In this document: positions 32,938-43,200 of the stretch, piece after piece
Position numbering within the stretch: position 1 is the first letter of the stretch
Layout of the letters: each line of letters opens with the position of its first letter
Assembly (NCBI GenBank): GCA_011049175.1
Contig: DSCJ01000005.1
Span: 1-58,427 of the forward strand
Source: Bacteroidota bacterium
GTDB lineage: Bacteria > Bacteroidota > Bacteroidia > Bacteroidales > VadinHA17
DNA length: 58,427 nucleotides
Reading direction: 5' to 3'
Made by a program: the position numbers and the translations under genes
Notes under the pieces: model-generated
What the model saw: only the letters and a program-made list of their open reading frames with translations
Told to the model about the DNA's origin: nothing
The model's database searches: none

Positions 32938-33085
32938 CTACAGATCCACAATTTCCACCCGACGGTTCCTGGCCCTTCCTTCTTCCGTGGCATTGCTTAC
33001 CACAGGAGATGCCGGTCCCACACCGAAGGGTTTCAATTGTTTTTCGCTTACCTTATATTCACCGGTAATCTTATTCATCATATCG
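32938..33085 (-). pseudogene. C-terminal fossil of an OmpA-family protein
   Basis: The frame ends YKVSEKQLKPFGVGPASPVV, then EEGRARNRRVEIVDL and stop at 32938. This is the last third of an OmpA peptidoglycan-binding domain (relatives: GxGxxxPVxSNxTxEGRAxNRRVEI). The preceding residues belong to no domain and overlap the end of the porin gene, so the 5' part was lost, perhaps in a fusion or deletion next to the porin. An intact OmpA-family gene is at 53156-54421. Confidence 0.65.
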
Positions 33086-33086
33086 G

Positions 33087-34139
33087 TCAGAATTGCAACT
33101 GGAATAACAGAGAAAATCCAGAATGAATATTGCCTGTATCCGGTGTATACAGGTCGAAATTGAACTGAAAACCGGTGAACTCCGAAAAGGCATGGTTCAT
33201 TCCCAGGGTGAGCTGGTAATCGCGGAAATTCATTTCCCGGTAACCCCACGATTGCCATCGGGTGAGGAACACATTGTTCTCCGATACCCGGTATCCGCCG
33301 GTAAAATAATACCCGCTGATAAATTCCGCCGTACCGGGGACTTCCTCTATTTCCACCCGTCCTGCCAGGTATTCGGCAGCCACCAGCAGCCGGAAGGTTT
33401 CCATTTTGATGTCACCGCCAAAAAGGGTGCGTTTACCCCGTAATAACGGCCCGTTGCTTCCTGAGCGTACACCGGGCGAATTGCCGTGCGAACCCTGGAT
33501 GGCCAGCTGCAGGTCGCCGTATTCTCCTGGATTCAGTGTGTACTGTAACCGCCCGATGGCGTAGAATGCATGGTTATTGTTCAGAAGCTGGCGGTTCCCG
33601 TTGAAAATGCCCCCATAGTAATACAGTCCTCCTGTTTTCCCCTCGGCTGAAATTCCCAGTTCGCGTGACTGCACCAGTAGCCCGGTAATCCGTGCGCGTG
33701 TGATGAAATCGGTGGAGCCGGGATCGGGAATATAATCCAGTGTTTGCACCGGTTTTTGTATACCTGCCGTCAGGCGGAAGGCGTCGCTGGTGCGGTAACT
33801 CAGGTAGGCATCCAGCAGGGCAGGGGAAGGCGTCGTATTGAAAGAAATCCGGTAATCGAATTTATCATCCATGGTTCCATGGAAACTCAGGCGGGCGTTG
33901 TACACCTGGAAGGTTCGTCCTCCCTGGAAATTGTCTTTGCGGAGGGAGAAGCGGAAGCCGGTCTGTACCAGGGCATTGACCGTAAAGGCTTCATGCCGTA
34001 TCAGGACGGGGACTTGACGGGTGGAGGTGGTATCATCCTTCGCCGGCCGGGCGGCCGGGATGTTGAATGCCAGTATGCCCACAGCTAAAATAATGCGCTT
34101 TGAAGCGGCTGTCAGGAACAAATGCTTCTTGATTTCCAT
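33087..34139 (-). CDS. Phosphate-selective porin O/P-type outer-membrane protein
   Basis: The 350-aa barrel has a signal peptide (MEIKKHLFLTAASKR, hydrophobic 16-28, cleavage near ARPA) and the O/P-porin pattern: VNALVQTGFRFSL, FQVYNARLSFHGTMDDKFDYRISF, LLDAYLSYRTSDAFRLTAGIQKP (key parts), ELGISAEGK and LFGGDIK, closing in the aromatic SGFSLLFQLQF typical of BAM substrates. It is expected to form an outer-membrane channel for anions such as phosphate, but specificity is inferred from family only. The stop abuts an OmpA fossil. The neighbour upstream is corA, 194 bp away on the same strand. Confidence 0.85.
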   Translation of the reverse strand: MEIKKHLFLTAASKRIILAVGILAFNIPAARPAKDDTTSTRQVPVLIRHEAFTVNALVQTGFRFSLRKDNFQGGRTFQVYNARLSFHGTMDDKFDYRISFNTTPSPALLDAYLSYRTSDAFRLTAGIQKPVQTLDYIPDPGSTDFITRARITGLLVQSRELGISAEGKTGGLYYYGGIFNGNRQLLNNNHAFYAIGRLQYTLNPGEYGDLQLAIQGSHGNSPGVRSGSNGPLLRGKRTLFGGDIKMETFRLLVAAEYLAGRVEIEEVPGTAEFISGYYFTGGYRVSENNVFLTRWQSWGYREMNFRDYQLTLGMNHAFSEFTGFQFNFDLYTPDTGNIHSGFSLLFQLQF

Positions 34140-34333
34140 AACGGGAAGGGATGGGGTTAATCGAGTGAAATGTACTGTAAATTTATTATTGGTTAGTTGT
34201 ATAGATGTTTAGTTGGGGAGTTGGTGAGCGGGGTTGGCATTCTTCGTTATTCCGTCATGGCGGGCTTTTTTTGAAGTGGTTTTTACTTCAGGCATATTTC
34301 AGAAAGGGTTCGGAAAGATCAATTTCGGCCGCT

Positions 34334-35443
34334 TCATAACCACTTCTTTTTCCTGAAATAGGCGATCATGCCGGCAAAGATCAGGACAAAGACCGCCCAT
34401 ACGGCCGCGTAGCCGTATTTCCAGTCCAGCTCGGGCATGTAGGTAAAATTCATTCCGTAAATCCCGGCGATGAAGGTCAGGGGAATGAAAATGGTGGCCA
34501 CAATGGTAAGGGTTTTCATCACCTGGTTCATGCGGTGGCTCTGTACTGAAAAGAACAGGTTTGCCAGGCTTTCCAGCGAAGCCAGCAGGCTGTCGCAGGT
34601 ATCGAGCAGGGTAAGGCACAGGTCTTTGATCTCAAAGAAATACTTCACATGCCCTTTTTCAATAAACGGGGTATCTTCCCTTTCCACGGCCAGGGCAAAT
34701 TCCTTCACAGGGATGATGACTTTCCGAATAAAATGAACTTCCTTCTTATTCTTTTCGATTTGTTCCAGAACGGCGGGTGAGGGTTCACTGTCTCCGCCGA
34801 CCAGGTCGATACTCTCCACGGCCCTGTAGAATTGCTGGAGGGTTTTGAAATAATTGTCGAGTATGGCCTCCAGCATGGTGTATAGCAGGTAATCGGGCCC
34901 CCTTTCCCTGAGAAAGCCTTTGTTTTCCCTGAGCCGGTGCCTGAGGTGTTCGAAATGGTCGGCCACTCTTTCCTGAAAGGAGATCAGAAAATTGCTGCCG
35001 AACACGAAGCTGATCTGTTCCGTTTCCTGTTCGTTCCCCTTAGGCACGGTCGATTTGATGGTGAGGAAACTATACTCCTCAAATTCCTGAAATTTTGGTC
35101 GCTGGTTCACATCGAGTATGTCCTGAATCACCAGAGAGTGAATTCCCTGTTTCCGGCAGATGTCGGCTATGGCTTCCGTATCGCTTAACCCGTAGATGTT
35201 AAGCCAGAATTTTTGCCGGCCTTCCGTGAATTTTTCGATATCCCCGGGTTTCAGGTCTTTTTCCTCCCGGCATTCGGTTTCATCATAACGGAAGAGCTGG
35301 ATGCATAGCTTTTCTGCCGGACGGGTGCCCGTGAACAGGAACTGGCCGGGATCGGTTTTTTTCCTGTTCAGAAGCCTGATGTTCCTGAGGTTTTTTCTGG
35401 CTTTCATGTCCGCAGGTTTGTTTTGACGATTCAAAATACTCAT
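34334..35443 (-). CDS. corA: CorA-type magnesium/cobalt transporter
   Basis: The 369-aa protein has the cytoplasmic alpha/beta funnel (about 40-260), long stalk helix (265-305) and two C-terminal membrane helices separated by the invariant YGMNF (G330-M331-N332) selectivity motif and an acidic loop TYMPELDW. The second helix ends in a basic tail FRKKKWL, as usual for the pentameric CorA family. It imports Mg2+ (also Co2+, Ni2+). The N-terminal 40 residues are rich in Lys/Arg and vary in this family. It is transcribed divergently from the symporter gene. Confidence 0.95.
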   Translation of the reverse strand: MSILNRQNKPADMKARKNLRNIRLLNRKKTDPGQFLFTGTRPAEKLCIQLFRYDETECREEKDLKPGDIEKFTEGRQKFWLNIYGLSDTEAIADICRKQGIHSLVIQDILDVNQRPKFQEFEEYSFLTIKSTVPKGNEQETEQISFVFGSNFLISFQERVADHFEHLRHRLRENKGFLRERGPDYLLYTMLEAILDNYFKTLQQFYRAVESIDLVGGDSEPSPAVLEQIEKNKKEVHFIRKVIIPVKEFALAVEREDTPFIEKGHVKYFFEIKDLCLTLLDTCDSLLASLESLANLFFSVQSHRMNQVMKTLTIVATIFIPLTFIAGIYGMNFTYMPELDWKYGYAAVWAVFVLIFAGMIAYFRKKKWL

Positions 35444-35720
35444 TATCGAGTAAAAAGTACAAAAAAAATCAGGTAATATCCCGTACTTATTTCTGGAAAA
35501 ATATCCAGGCGATATTTCCTTCTCTCATTATGTTTCTTTCCAGCGCCGGTCCATTCCGCTGAAATGAAGGCAGGAAAATGATCACCACCTGTATGCCCGG
35601 CCGGGCTATCAGCAGGTTTGTTACGAAAACCTGATCGTAAAACATTCCCTGTTTCCGCCTCCTTTTTTTCTCCGGTTTTTTCCCCAACTTTATGCGCAAA
35701 TTTAAAAACCGCATCTGATC

Positions 35721-37034
35721 ATGTGGAAAAAACTGCCGCTTATCTGGAAAATCCTGATCGGAATGGTCCTTGGTGTGGGCTGGGGCCTCCTGGCTGTATT
35801 TACCGGACTTGAAAATTTTACCTACGATTGGATCCAGCCCTGGGGAACCATTTTTCTGAACCTGCTGAAGCTCATTGCGGTACCCCTTATTTTTATATCC
35901 CTGGTCAAAGGCATTTCCAGCCTTACCAATATCACCCGCCTGTCGAGGATGGGAATCAAAACCGTGTCCATCTATCTGGTAACCACTGTATTTGCTGTAG
36001 CAGTGGGATTGGTCCTGGTGAATATCATCCAGCCCGGGAATACCTTCCCGGAAGAGAAGAAACTGGCTTACCAGGAACAGTTTGGCGGTTCCATTACGGA
36101 AAAACAACTTCTGGCCGAACAGAAAAAAGAAGAATCGCCTCTGCAATTCCTGGTGGATATCGTTCCGGAAAATGTGCTGGCTGCAGCTACCGACAATGCC
36201 AGTATGTTGCAGGTGATCTTTTTTGCCATCCTGTTCGGACTGGCCCTGGTCACCCTGCCCCATAAAAAGGTAGAGGTGGTGAAGGACCTGTTCAGCGGAT
36301 TGAACGATGTGATTCTGAAGATCGTTGATATGATCATGCTTACCGCCCCGTACGGGGTATTCGCCCTGATGGCCGCCCTGATCGTCGATTTTTCAGGAGA
36401 TATCGACCTGTTTGCGGCCCTTGGACTGTATGCCCTTACGGTGATCATCGGATTGTTCTTTATGATCCTGCTGTTCTATCCCTCGCTGGTAAGACTGATC
36501 ACAGGCATTCCCTACGGAAAATTTCTGCGGGGGATCCTGCCCGCCCAGCTGGTGGCCTTTTCCACCAGCTCCAGCGCCGCAACCCTGCCTGTGACCAAGG
36601 AACAGGTAGAAAATGAGCTCGGTGTATCCGAAGAAGTAAGCAGTTTCGTACTTCCCATAGGGGTGACCATCAACATGGACGGCACCAGTTGTTACCAGGC
36701 CGTGGCGGCTGTATTCATTGCCCAGGTGTTTGGGGTGGAGCTGAGCCTGTCTGCCCAGCTCACCATTGTGCTCACAGCCACCCTGGCTTCCATCGGGTCG
36801 CCGGGAATTCCGGGCGGGAGTATTGTAATGCTGATCATTGTGCTCTCATCGGTGGGCCTGCCGGTGGAAGGCCTGGCCCTGATTCTGGGTATCGACCGGC
36901 CCCTCGATATGCTGCGTACCGTAGTGAACATTACCGGCGATTCTTTCGTTTCAAGCCTGGTGGCCAAAAGCGAGGGGGAGCTGGTGTTTCCCCCACCCGA
37001 GCCCGCACCCGACCCGGGTAGTGAAATACTCTGA
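35721..37034 (+). CDS. Dicarboxylate/amino acid:cation symporter (DAACS/SDF family)
   Basis: The 437-aa inner-membrane protein has eight transmembrane segments plus two re-entrant hairpins of the glutamate transporter fold. Diagnostic motifs are FSTSSSAATLP (serine-rich HP1, around residues 279-289), LPIGVTINMDGTSCYQAV (NMDGT, TM7), and GSPGIPGGS (HP2). The last helix region contains GIDRPLDMLRTVVNITGD with Asp and Arg residues that set the charge preference in TM8. It is expected to take up glutamate/aspartate or C4-dicarboxylates with Na+ or H+. The extra loop of about 40 residues at 110-150 is variable in the family. Confidence 0.93.
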   Translation: MWKKLPLIWKILIGMVLGVGWGLLAVFTGLENFTYDWIQPWGTIFLNLLKLIAVPLIFISLVKGISSLTNITRLSRMGIKTVSIYLVTTVFAVAVGLVLVNIIQPGNTFPEEKKLAYQEQFGGSITEKQLLAEQKKEESPLQFLVDIVPENVLAAATDNASMLQVIFFAILFGLALVTLPHKKVEVVKDLFSGLNDVILKIVDMIMLTAPYGVFALMAALIVDFSGDIDLFAALGLYALTVIIGLFFMILLFYPSLVRLITGIPYGKFLRGILPAQLVAFSTSSSAATLPVTKEQVENELGVSEEVSSFVLPIGVTINMDGTSCYQAVAAVFIAQVFGVELSLSAQLTIVLTATLASIGSPGIPGGSIVMLIIVLSSVGLPVEGLALILGIDRPLDMLRTVVNITGDSFVSSLVAKSEGELVFPPPEPAPDPGSEIL

Positions 37035-37050
37035 AAAACCGGCCCGAATA

Positions 37051-37081
37051 TTTGAACTATCATAAAATAATTTTATATTTG
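37051..37081 (+). promoter_or_regulatory. Promoter of the TetR-RND operon
   Basis: TTTG (37051-37054) and TATATTTG (37074-37081) are separated by 19 bp, an ideal match to the Bacteroidota TTTG-N19-TAnnTTTG promoter. Transcription would start near 37088, inside the operator dyad, 30-35 bp before the tetR start. Confidence 0.85.
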
Positions 37082-37114
37082 ATCATAAAATGACTGCCGG
37101 TCATTTCATGATCA
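37080..37114 (+). promoter_or_regulatory. Operator dyad for the TetR regulator
   Basis: Arms TGATCATAAAATGAC (37080-37094) and GTCATTTCATGATCA (37100-37114) are inverted with one mismatch in 15 and a 5-bp centre TGCCG. The dyad begins at the -7 box and covers the expected start point, so a bound TetR dimer or dimer pair would block transcription of its own operon. Confidence 0.82.
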
Positions 37115-37120
37115 GAACCT

Positions 37121-37753
37121 ATGGGAATTCCCGAGCGAAAAGAAAGGGAGAAAGAACGGCGGCGTCAGGAGATCATCGATGCAGCCGAAAAAGTGTTTTT
37201 CCGCCAAGGCTTCGATCGCGCCTCGATGGACCAGGTGGCTGAAGAGGCCGAGCTTTCCAAAGGCACCTTATACCTTTACTTTAAGAGCAAGGAGGACCTG
37301 CACTGGGCCATTGCCGAACGGGGGATGCAGATACTGAAGGAATCGATCCGGCAGTCTGTGGTGGGAACAAAAACCGGAGCGGAAAAACTCATGGCCATCG
37401 GCCTGTGTTTTATCGGGTTTTCGGAGAAATACAGGGACTATTTCCTTTCCCTGCTCTTTTTCGAAGGGAAGAACCTGAAAAAGCTGAACCTGTCGCGTGA
37501 TCAGATTTACGAAGCCTTTCACGGCGATTCACCGATCATGATTTTGCAGCAAACCATTGAAGAGGGGATGAGCGACGGGAGCATTCGTACCGGCCTGCCC
37601 GCGGCCTCCCTCACCCATACCCTGTGGGCGCAGACCCTGGGAGTGCTGCAGGTGATCCAGAACAAGAAGGAAGTGTTCGACCTGTTCGGCATCGACCGGA
37701 AATCGCTGATCCTCTCGCACATAGAAATCCTGAAAAACGGTCTGATCCAATGA
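37121..37753 (+). CDS. TetR/AcrR family transcriptional repressor
   Basis: The 210-aa regulator has an N-terminal TetR helix-turn-helix (residues 10-56: IIDAAEKVFFRQGFDRASMDQVAEEAELSKGTLYLYFKSKEDL, given here by its span) with the standard T-L-Y-x-Y-F end. The C-terminal ligand domain (70-210) has no recognisable effector signature. Its start lies 6 bp after a 35-bp inverted repeat at the promoter, so it is most likely autoregulatory and controls the efflux genes that follow. The stop overlaps the tolC-like start as ATGA. The ligand is unknown; substrates of the pump are candidates. Confidence 0.93.
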   Translation: MGIPERKEREKERRRQEIIDAAEKVFFRQGFDRASMDQVAEEAELSKGTLYLYFKSKEDLHWAIAERGMQILKESIRQSVVGTKTGAEKLMAIGLCFIGFSEKYRDYFLSLLFFEGKNLKKLNLSRDQIYEAFHGDSPIMILQQTIEEGMSDGSIRTGLPAASLTHTLWAQTLGVLQVIQNKKEVFDLFGIDRKSLILSHIEILKNGLIQ

Positions 37754-39132
37754 ACCGTTCCAGGCGGAAATACATGATGGCATGCACCTGCGTATTGCTG
37801 GCGGCGGCCGGAATGCATGCGGCAAACGGACAGGAAAAACTGCTGGAAGCGTATATCCGGGAAGGACTGGAAAGCAACCTGGCCCTGCAGCAGAAAGAAG
37901 CCGATTACCGGAAAAGCCTGCTGGCGCTGGATCAGGCGCGGAGCTATTTCTATCCCGCCCTTCGCCTGCAGGCCCGCTACACCCGGGCAGAAGGAGGACG
38001 TATCATCGATTTTCCGGTGGGTGATCTGCTGAATCCGGTGTATAACACCCTCAACCTGCTGACCGGCAGCGACCAGTTTCCGCAGATAGAAAACCAGTCG
38101 TTCCGCTTCTACCGGGAAAAAGAACACGAAACCAAACTGGAGCTGATCCAGCCCGTTATCCGTCCGGAAATTGCCTATCAGTACCGCATCAGCCGGAGCC
38201 TTTCCCGGGCGGCCCGGGCCGATGTGGAAACCTTCCGGCGCCGGCTGGTGGCCGATATCAAAACCGCCTGGTACGGCTACCGGAAAGCCCTGGGGATGGA
38301 AGCCCTGGTGGAAGAAACGCGGAACCTGCTGGAAGAGAACCTGCGGGTAAACCGTAAACTGCTTGAAAACCATAAGACTACAATTGATGCCGTATATCGC
38401 TGTGAGGCCGAACTGGCGGCGCTGGATCAGAAGGAAGCCGAAGTGGAAAAAGAGAAGCAAATGGCTGCCGGGTATTTCAATTTTCTGCTGAACCGCGAAC
38501 CCGGTACGCCCATCGAAACCGGTACCCTGCCGGCCGTTTTTCCGGTGCTGACCCTGGAAGAATCGGCCGCACGGGCCCGGGAAGCCCGGGAGGAGATGGA
38601 GATGCTCGATCATTCGGTTACCGCTTCCCATCTGGCGGTGAAAATGCAACGGGCAAATGCTTTTCCAACGGTGACGGCCGTGGTGGATTACGGATTCCAG
38701 GGAGAAGAATACCGGTTTACCCGTGACGATGATTTTATGCTGGCTTCCCTGGTGCTTAGCTGGGACCTGTTCCGGGGGTTCGGGAACCGGGCCGGGATCA
38801 AACAGGCCCTGGTGGAGAAAGAAAAATGGGAAACCCGCCGCGAGGAAGCAGGGCGGGAAATTATGCTGGAAGCCGAACAGGCCTGGTACGAACTGGAAGC
38901 CGCCCGGAAAAGCCTGGAAGCTGCCCGCAGGCAAAAACTCAGCGCGGCAGAGGTTTTCAGGCAGATTGACCGCCGGTACCGCGAGGGAATTGCCTCACAG
39001 ATCGAATGGATGGAAGCCCGCCACCGGCTTACCTCGGCCGGAGAAAACGTGGTGCAGGCCGAATTCGACCTGGCGGTGAGCTATGCCCGGTATGAACGGA
39101 CTACGGCGTCTTATGTGTTTGATATAAAGTAA
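37750..39132 (+). CDS. TolC family outer-membrane efflux protein
   Basis: ATG 37750 overlaps the tetR stop; the frame upstream of it belongs to the shadow of tetR. The 460-aa protein has a signal peptide (MNRSRRKYMMACTCVLLAAAGMHAANG) and two TolC repeats of long helices (residues 40-230 and 250-450), with LDQARSYFYPALRLQARY and MQRANAFPTVTAVVDYGFQG as the strand-loop parts; only the starts are diagnostic. It forms the outer-membrane duct of the tripartite RND pump encoded with it. Operon order is regulator-TolC-adaptor-permease, which is common in Bacteroidota. Confidence 0.93.
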   Translation: MNRSRRKYMMACTCVLLAAAGMHAANGQEKLLEAYIREGLESNLALQQKEADYRKSLLALDQARSYFYPALRLQARYTRAEGGRIIDFPVGDLLNPVYNTLNLLTGSDQFPQIENQSFRFYREKEHETKLELIQPVIRPEIAYQYRISRSLSRAARADVETFRRRLVADIKTAWYGYRKALGMEALVEETRNLLEENLRVNRKLLENHKTTIDAVYRCEAELAALDQKEAEVEKEKQMAAGYFNFLLNREPGTPIETGTLPAVFPVLTLEESAARAREAREEMEMLDHSVTASHLAVKMQRANAFPTVTAVVDYGFQGEEYRFTRDDDFMLASLVLSWDLFRGFGNRAGIKQALVEKEKWETRREEAGREIMLEAEQAWYELEAARKSLEAARRQKLSAAEVFRQIDRRYREGIASQIEWMEARHRLTSAGENVVQAEFDLAVSYARYERTTASYVFDIK

Positions 39133-39149
39133 ATACATTTTAATATACC

Positions 39150-40202
39150 ATGAACCTTCGTTTCAGCCCTGTCACCTTTTTCACATGCTGCATTATGGGG
39201 ATCATGATTACCGGATGCCGGCCAGCGGTTACCCCTTCCGGGGAAGAAACCCCCGTCAGGCTCAGGGTGACCATCCTTTCCGAACAGCCGGTGCATGAAC
39301 CGGTCCGTGCCAGCGGAACCCTGGTATCCCGTCATGAAGTGAAGCTAAGCTTTAAAACAGGTGGTATAATAAGCAGTATATCAGTTGAAGAAGGTGATCA
39401 GGTAAGGAAAGGCGAACAGTTGGCTTCGCTGGATCTGTCGGAAATTGAGGCCGAAGTGCGAAAAGCCCGGGCGGCTCTTGATAAAGCCTGGCGTGATTAC
39501 ACCCGGGCGGGGAATCTTTACCGCGATACCGTGGCCACCCTGGAACAGTTCCAGAATGCCCGCACAGCCCTGGATGTAGCCCGGTCGAACCACGATATTG
39601 CCGAATTCAACCTGGAGCATTCGGTGATCAGAGCCCCTGCCGATGGGAAAGTGTTAAAGAAGCTTACCGAACCGGGAGAGATCGTGGCTCCGGGCATGCC
39701 GGTGTTCGTGTTCGCCTCGACGGAAAGCGAATGGGTGGTGAGAGCGGCCGTGGCCGACCGCGATATTGTGCGGCTGGAAGCAGGCGATTCGGCGAGGCTG
39801 CATTTCGATGCCTTTCCCGGCGAAGGATTTGCAGGATGGGTGGTGGAGAAAGGAACCGCCGCCGATCCGTATACCGGCACGTACGAGGTGGAAATCGGCA
39901 TGCAACGGCCGCCGCAGAACCTGGTATCGGGACTGGTAGCGCGGGCCGAGATTTACCCCGGTGAACCCGAAAACCGGATCATCATTCCCGAAAGTGCGTT
40001 GACAGAGGGTGATGGGATGGAGGGAATGGTTGCTGTGATCAGGAACGGCCGTCCGGTGAAATGCCGCATCGTGCTGGAAAGCATAACCGACCAGGGGCTG
40101 GTGGTGAAGGAAGGATTGCAGCCGGGGGATACGCTGGTGAGCGAAGGAGCCGGTTTTCTGCTGCCCGGCAGCCGTTTTGAAATGGAATTTGACAGGGAAT
40201 AA
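39150..40202 (+). CDS. RND efflux periplasmic adaptor subunit, lipoprotein
   Basis: The 350-aa membrane-fusion protein has lipobox GIMITGC (Cys24), then the barrel-sandwich hybrid start KLSFKTGGIISSISVEEGDQVRKGEQLASLD (key residues G-x-I-x5-EGDxVxKGxxLA), a short helical hairpin (90-145), the second lipoyl half VIRAPADGKVLKKLTEPGEIV and a beta-barrel domain. The short hairpin is typical of the HlyD_D23/MFP group. It bridges the RND pump with TolC in the periplasm. It lies 17 bp after tolC and 17 bp before the permease. Confidence 0.93.
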   Translation: MNLRFSPVTFFTCCIMGIMITGCRPAVTPSGEETPVRLRVTILSEQPVHEPVRASGTLVSRHEVKLSFKTGGIISSISVEEGDQVRKGEQLASLDLSEIEAEVRKARAALDKAWRDYTRAGNLYRDTVATLEQFQNARTALDVARSNHDIAEFNLEHSVIRAPADGKVLKKLTEPGEIVAPGMPVFVFASTESEWVVRAAVADRDIVRLEAGDSARLHFDAFPGEGFAGWVVEKGTAADPYTGTYEVEIGMQRPPQNLVSGLVARAEIYPGEPENRIIIPESALTEGDGMEGMVAVIRNGRPVKCRIVLESITDQGLVVKEGLQPGDTLVSEGAGFLLPGSRFEMEFDRE

Positions 40203-40219
40203 GTTTGTAACCGATACCA

Positions 40220-43200
40220 ATGTCTGCCTGTATGAACCTTCCCGCATGGTCAATACGGAATTATCAGTTCACCCTGGTGGTGTTTGCCGGACTGATTGTT
40301 ATGGGGATCACTTCCTTCTTTACCATGCCCCGCACAGAAGATCCCCCTCTGAATCTCCCCGGGGCCAGTGTGTTTGTGGTGTACCCCGGCGCCAATCCCG
40401 CTGATCTGGAAGAGCTGGTAGTCCATCCCATTGAGGAGGCCCTGAACGAACTGAACGATATCAAACGGGTGGAAACCAGCATAGGCAACGGACTGGCGGT
40501 GACTTCCGTTGAATTCCATTTCGGCACCGATGAAGACCGCAAATACGATGAAGTGGTGCGGCAGGTGAACGGTGTGCGCGACGAACTTCCTGAAGAGATA
40601 TACAGTATGGAAACCTACCACTGGTCCAGTTCCGACGTGGTGATCATGCAGTTGGCCCTGGTTTCCGAAGAAGCGGGCTATCCCGCCCTGCAGAAACTGG
40701 CGGAAGATCTGAAAAAAGAACTCGACCGGGTGCCGGGGGTGATGCGTACCGAGATCCTGGCAGTACCTGGTCAGGAGGTCCGCATCAGCCTCGATATGGA
40801 GAAAATGGCCCGGATGAACATTCCCCTTGACCGGGTGGCCGGGGCTCTGGCAGGTAACAATGCCCAGATCCCTGCCGGAAGCATCCGGGCCGGGGATGTG
40901 AGCTTCAATGTAAAAACCAGCGGGAGGTACCACACCCTGGATGAAATCAGGCATACGGTGGTGGGTTCCTATATGGGTCGCAACGTTGTGATCGGGCATA
41001 TTGCCACGGTGGGCTATGCCTGTGAAGACAACAACTACCTGGCCCGGTTCAACGGCAGGAAGTGTATTTTTATGACGGTCAAGCAGAAAGAAGACTACAA
41101 CGTGATGAATATCACCGAAGATCTGAGGGAACAGGCCGGAATTTTCAGGGAAAGCCTGCCGCCGGGAGTGGAATTGGAGATGGTTTTCGATCAGAGCGAC
41201 AGTGTGCGCACCCGGGTGAACGGCTTTCTGGAGAACCTGGCCGGCGGGATCCTGCTGGTGGGGATCCTTATTTTCCTTTCCCTGGGCTGGAGAGCTTCCC
41301 TGGTGGTGATCATGGCCATTCCTTTTTCCATTTTCATCGGGCTGGGGTGGGTTGACCTGGCCGGGTACGGTTTACAGCAGATCACCATTGCCGCACTGGT
41401 CATTGCCCTGGGATTGCTGGTAGACAATTCCATTGTGGTTACCGAGAATATCGAGCGTTTCCATGCCCTGGGGTTCCGGGGCGAGGAAGCCGCCGTGAAA
41501 GGAACCACTCAGCTGGCCTGGCCGGTGGTCAGCGCCACGGCCACCACCATGTGTGCTTTCATACCCATCATCCTGATGCCCGATAAAGCCGGGAAATTCA
41601 TCCAGAGCCTGCCCGTGACAGTTATCTTCACACTCACCGCCTCGCTGTTGATGGCCCTTACCCTGACACCCTACCTGGGAAAAGTGTTCCTGCGGCCATC
41701 GCGCAGGGGGACGGATGCCAGGGGATTCAAAAAACTGATCCGGCGGGTGGTGGAAGGACCGTACCGGAAAAGTCTGGCTTTTTCCCTGCGGCATGCCTGG
41801 CTGGTGGTGGTGCTTTCCCTGCTGGCGCTGGGAGCGGCTGGATGGCTGTTCTACGCCGAAGTAGGACGCAGCTTCTTTCCCAAGGCCGAGAAACCCCAGT
41901 TCATGATCCGGGTGAACGCTTCCGAAAGCTCTTCCCTGCAGGCAACCGACCGCCTGGCCCGGCAAGTCGAGGCCATTCTTGACACCCTTCCCGGTGTAAA
42001 ACGGTATGCCACGAATATAGGACACGGAAATCCGCGGATCTACTACAACATCTTTCCCCGGCAGTTCGACCGCAGTTATGCGGAAATTTATGTGGAACTG
42101 CATGAATATGAAACAGAACGCTTCGATCACCTGGTGGCCCGTCTGCGTGCCGTCTTCGGCCGGATTCCCGGAGCCCGGATCAACATCAAGGAACTGGAAC
42201 AGGGAGCTCCCATTGAAGCCCCGCTCACCCTGAAGATCATGGGAAAAAACCTGGAAACCCTGCGTACCCTGGCCGCTGAGGTGGAAACCGCCCTGCGGTC
42301 CACTCCCGGTGCGGTAAATGTGGAAAACCACAGCAGCCGGCAGGGAATGGATCTGTATTTCAGCATTAACCGGGAAAAAGCCGGAATGTACGGCATTCCC
42401 GTTGGGCAGATCGATATGACCATCCGTACGGCCATTGCCGGGACTGAAGTCACTTCGTACCGTACGGATGAGGGCAGGGAATACCCTGTTGTCATGCGCA
42501 TGCCTGCAGGTGATTCCATCGCCCTGAGTCATCTTGACCGCATACATATCCCCACGGCCACCGGCCGGCAGGTGCCCCTCAGGCAACTGGCTTCCTATGA
42601 GCTAAGGCGGGCTCCGGGGGTGATCAGCCATACCGGTCTGGAGCGCTGCGCCACCCTCACGGCCGATATCGAGAAAGGGTATTCCCTCGACCAGGTGATT
42701 GCAGGTCTGGAAGAGAAACTGGAAAAATTTCGCTGGCCTGCCGGGTATACCTACAAATATACCGGTGAGCTGGAAAGCCGCCAGGAAAGCTTTGCAGGCA
42801 TAGCCCGGGCCAGCCTGCTGGCCGTTCTGGCTATTCTGGCCATCCTGGTGCTGCAGTTCCGTTCATTTACCCGCCCGTTCATTATTTTTGCGGCACTGCC
42901 CCTGGCGTTTATCGGCGCCTGTCTGGGACTTTACCTTACCGGGAACAGCTTTTCCTTCACCGCCGGGATCGGTTTTATCAGTCTGATCGGGATTGTGGTG
43001 AACAACAGCATTTTGCTGGTGGATTACACTACCCTGCTCAGCGCTGAAGGAAAAGGACTGAAACAGGCCATCATGGAAGCCGGCGAGACCCGTTTCCGTC
43101 CCATTGTGCTTACCACCCTCACCACGGTGGGAGGGCTGCTGCCCCTTACCCTGCGGGGCGGCACGTTGTGGGCTCCCATGGGGTGGACCATTATCGGAGG

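Noticed and set aside
32805-32993. 62-codon minus-strand frame upstream of trpL
   Set aside because: It has a Lys/Arg-rich random composition (KKKKQKNHSL) and overlaps both the trp promoter and the OmpA fossil.
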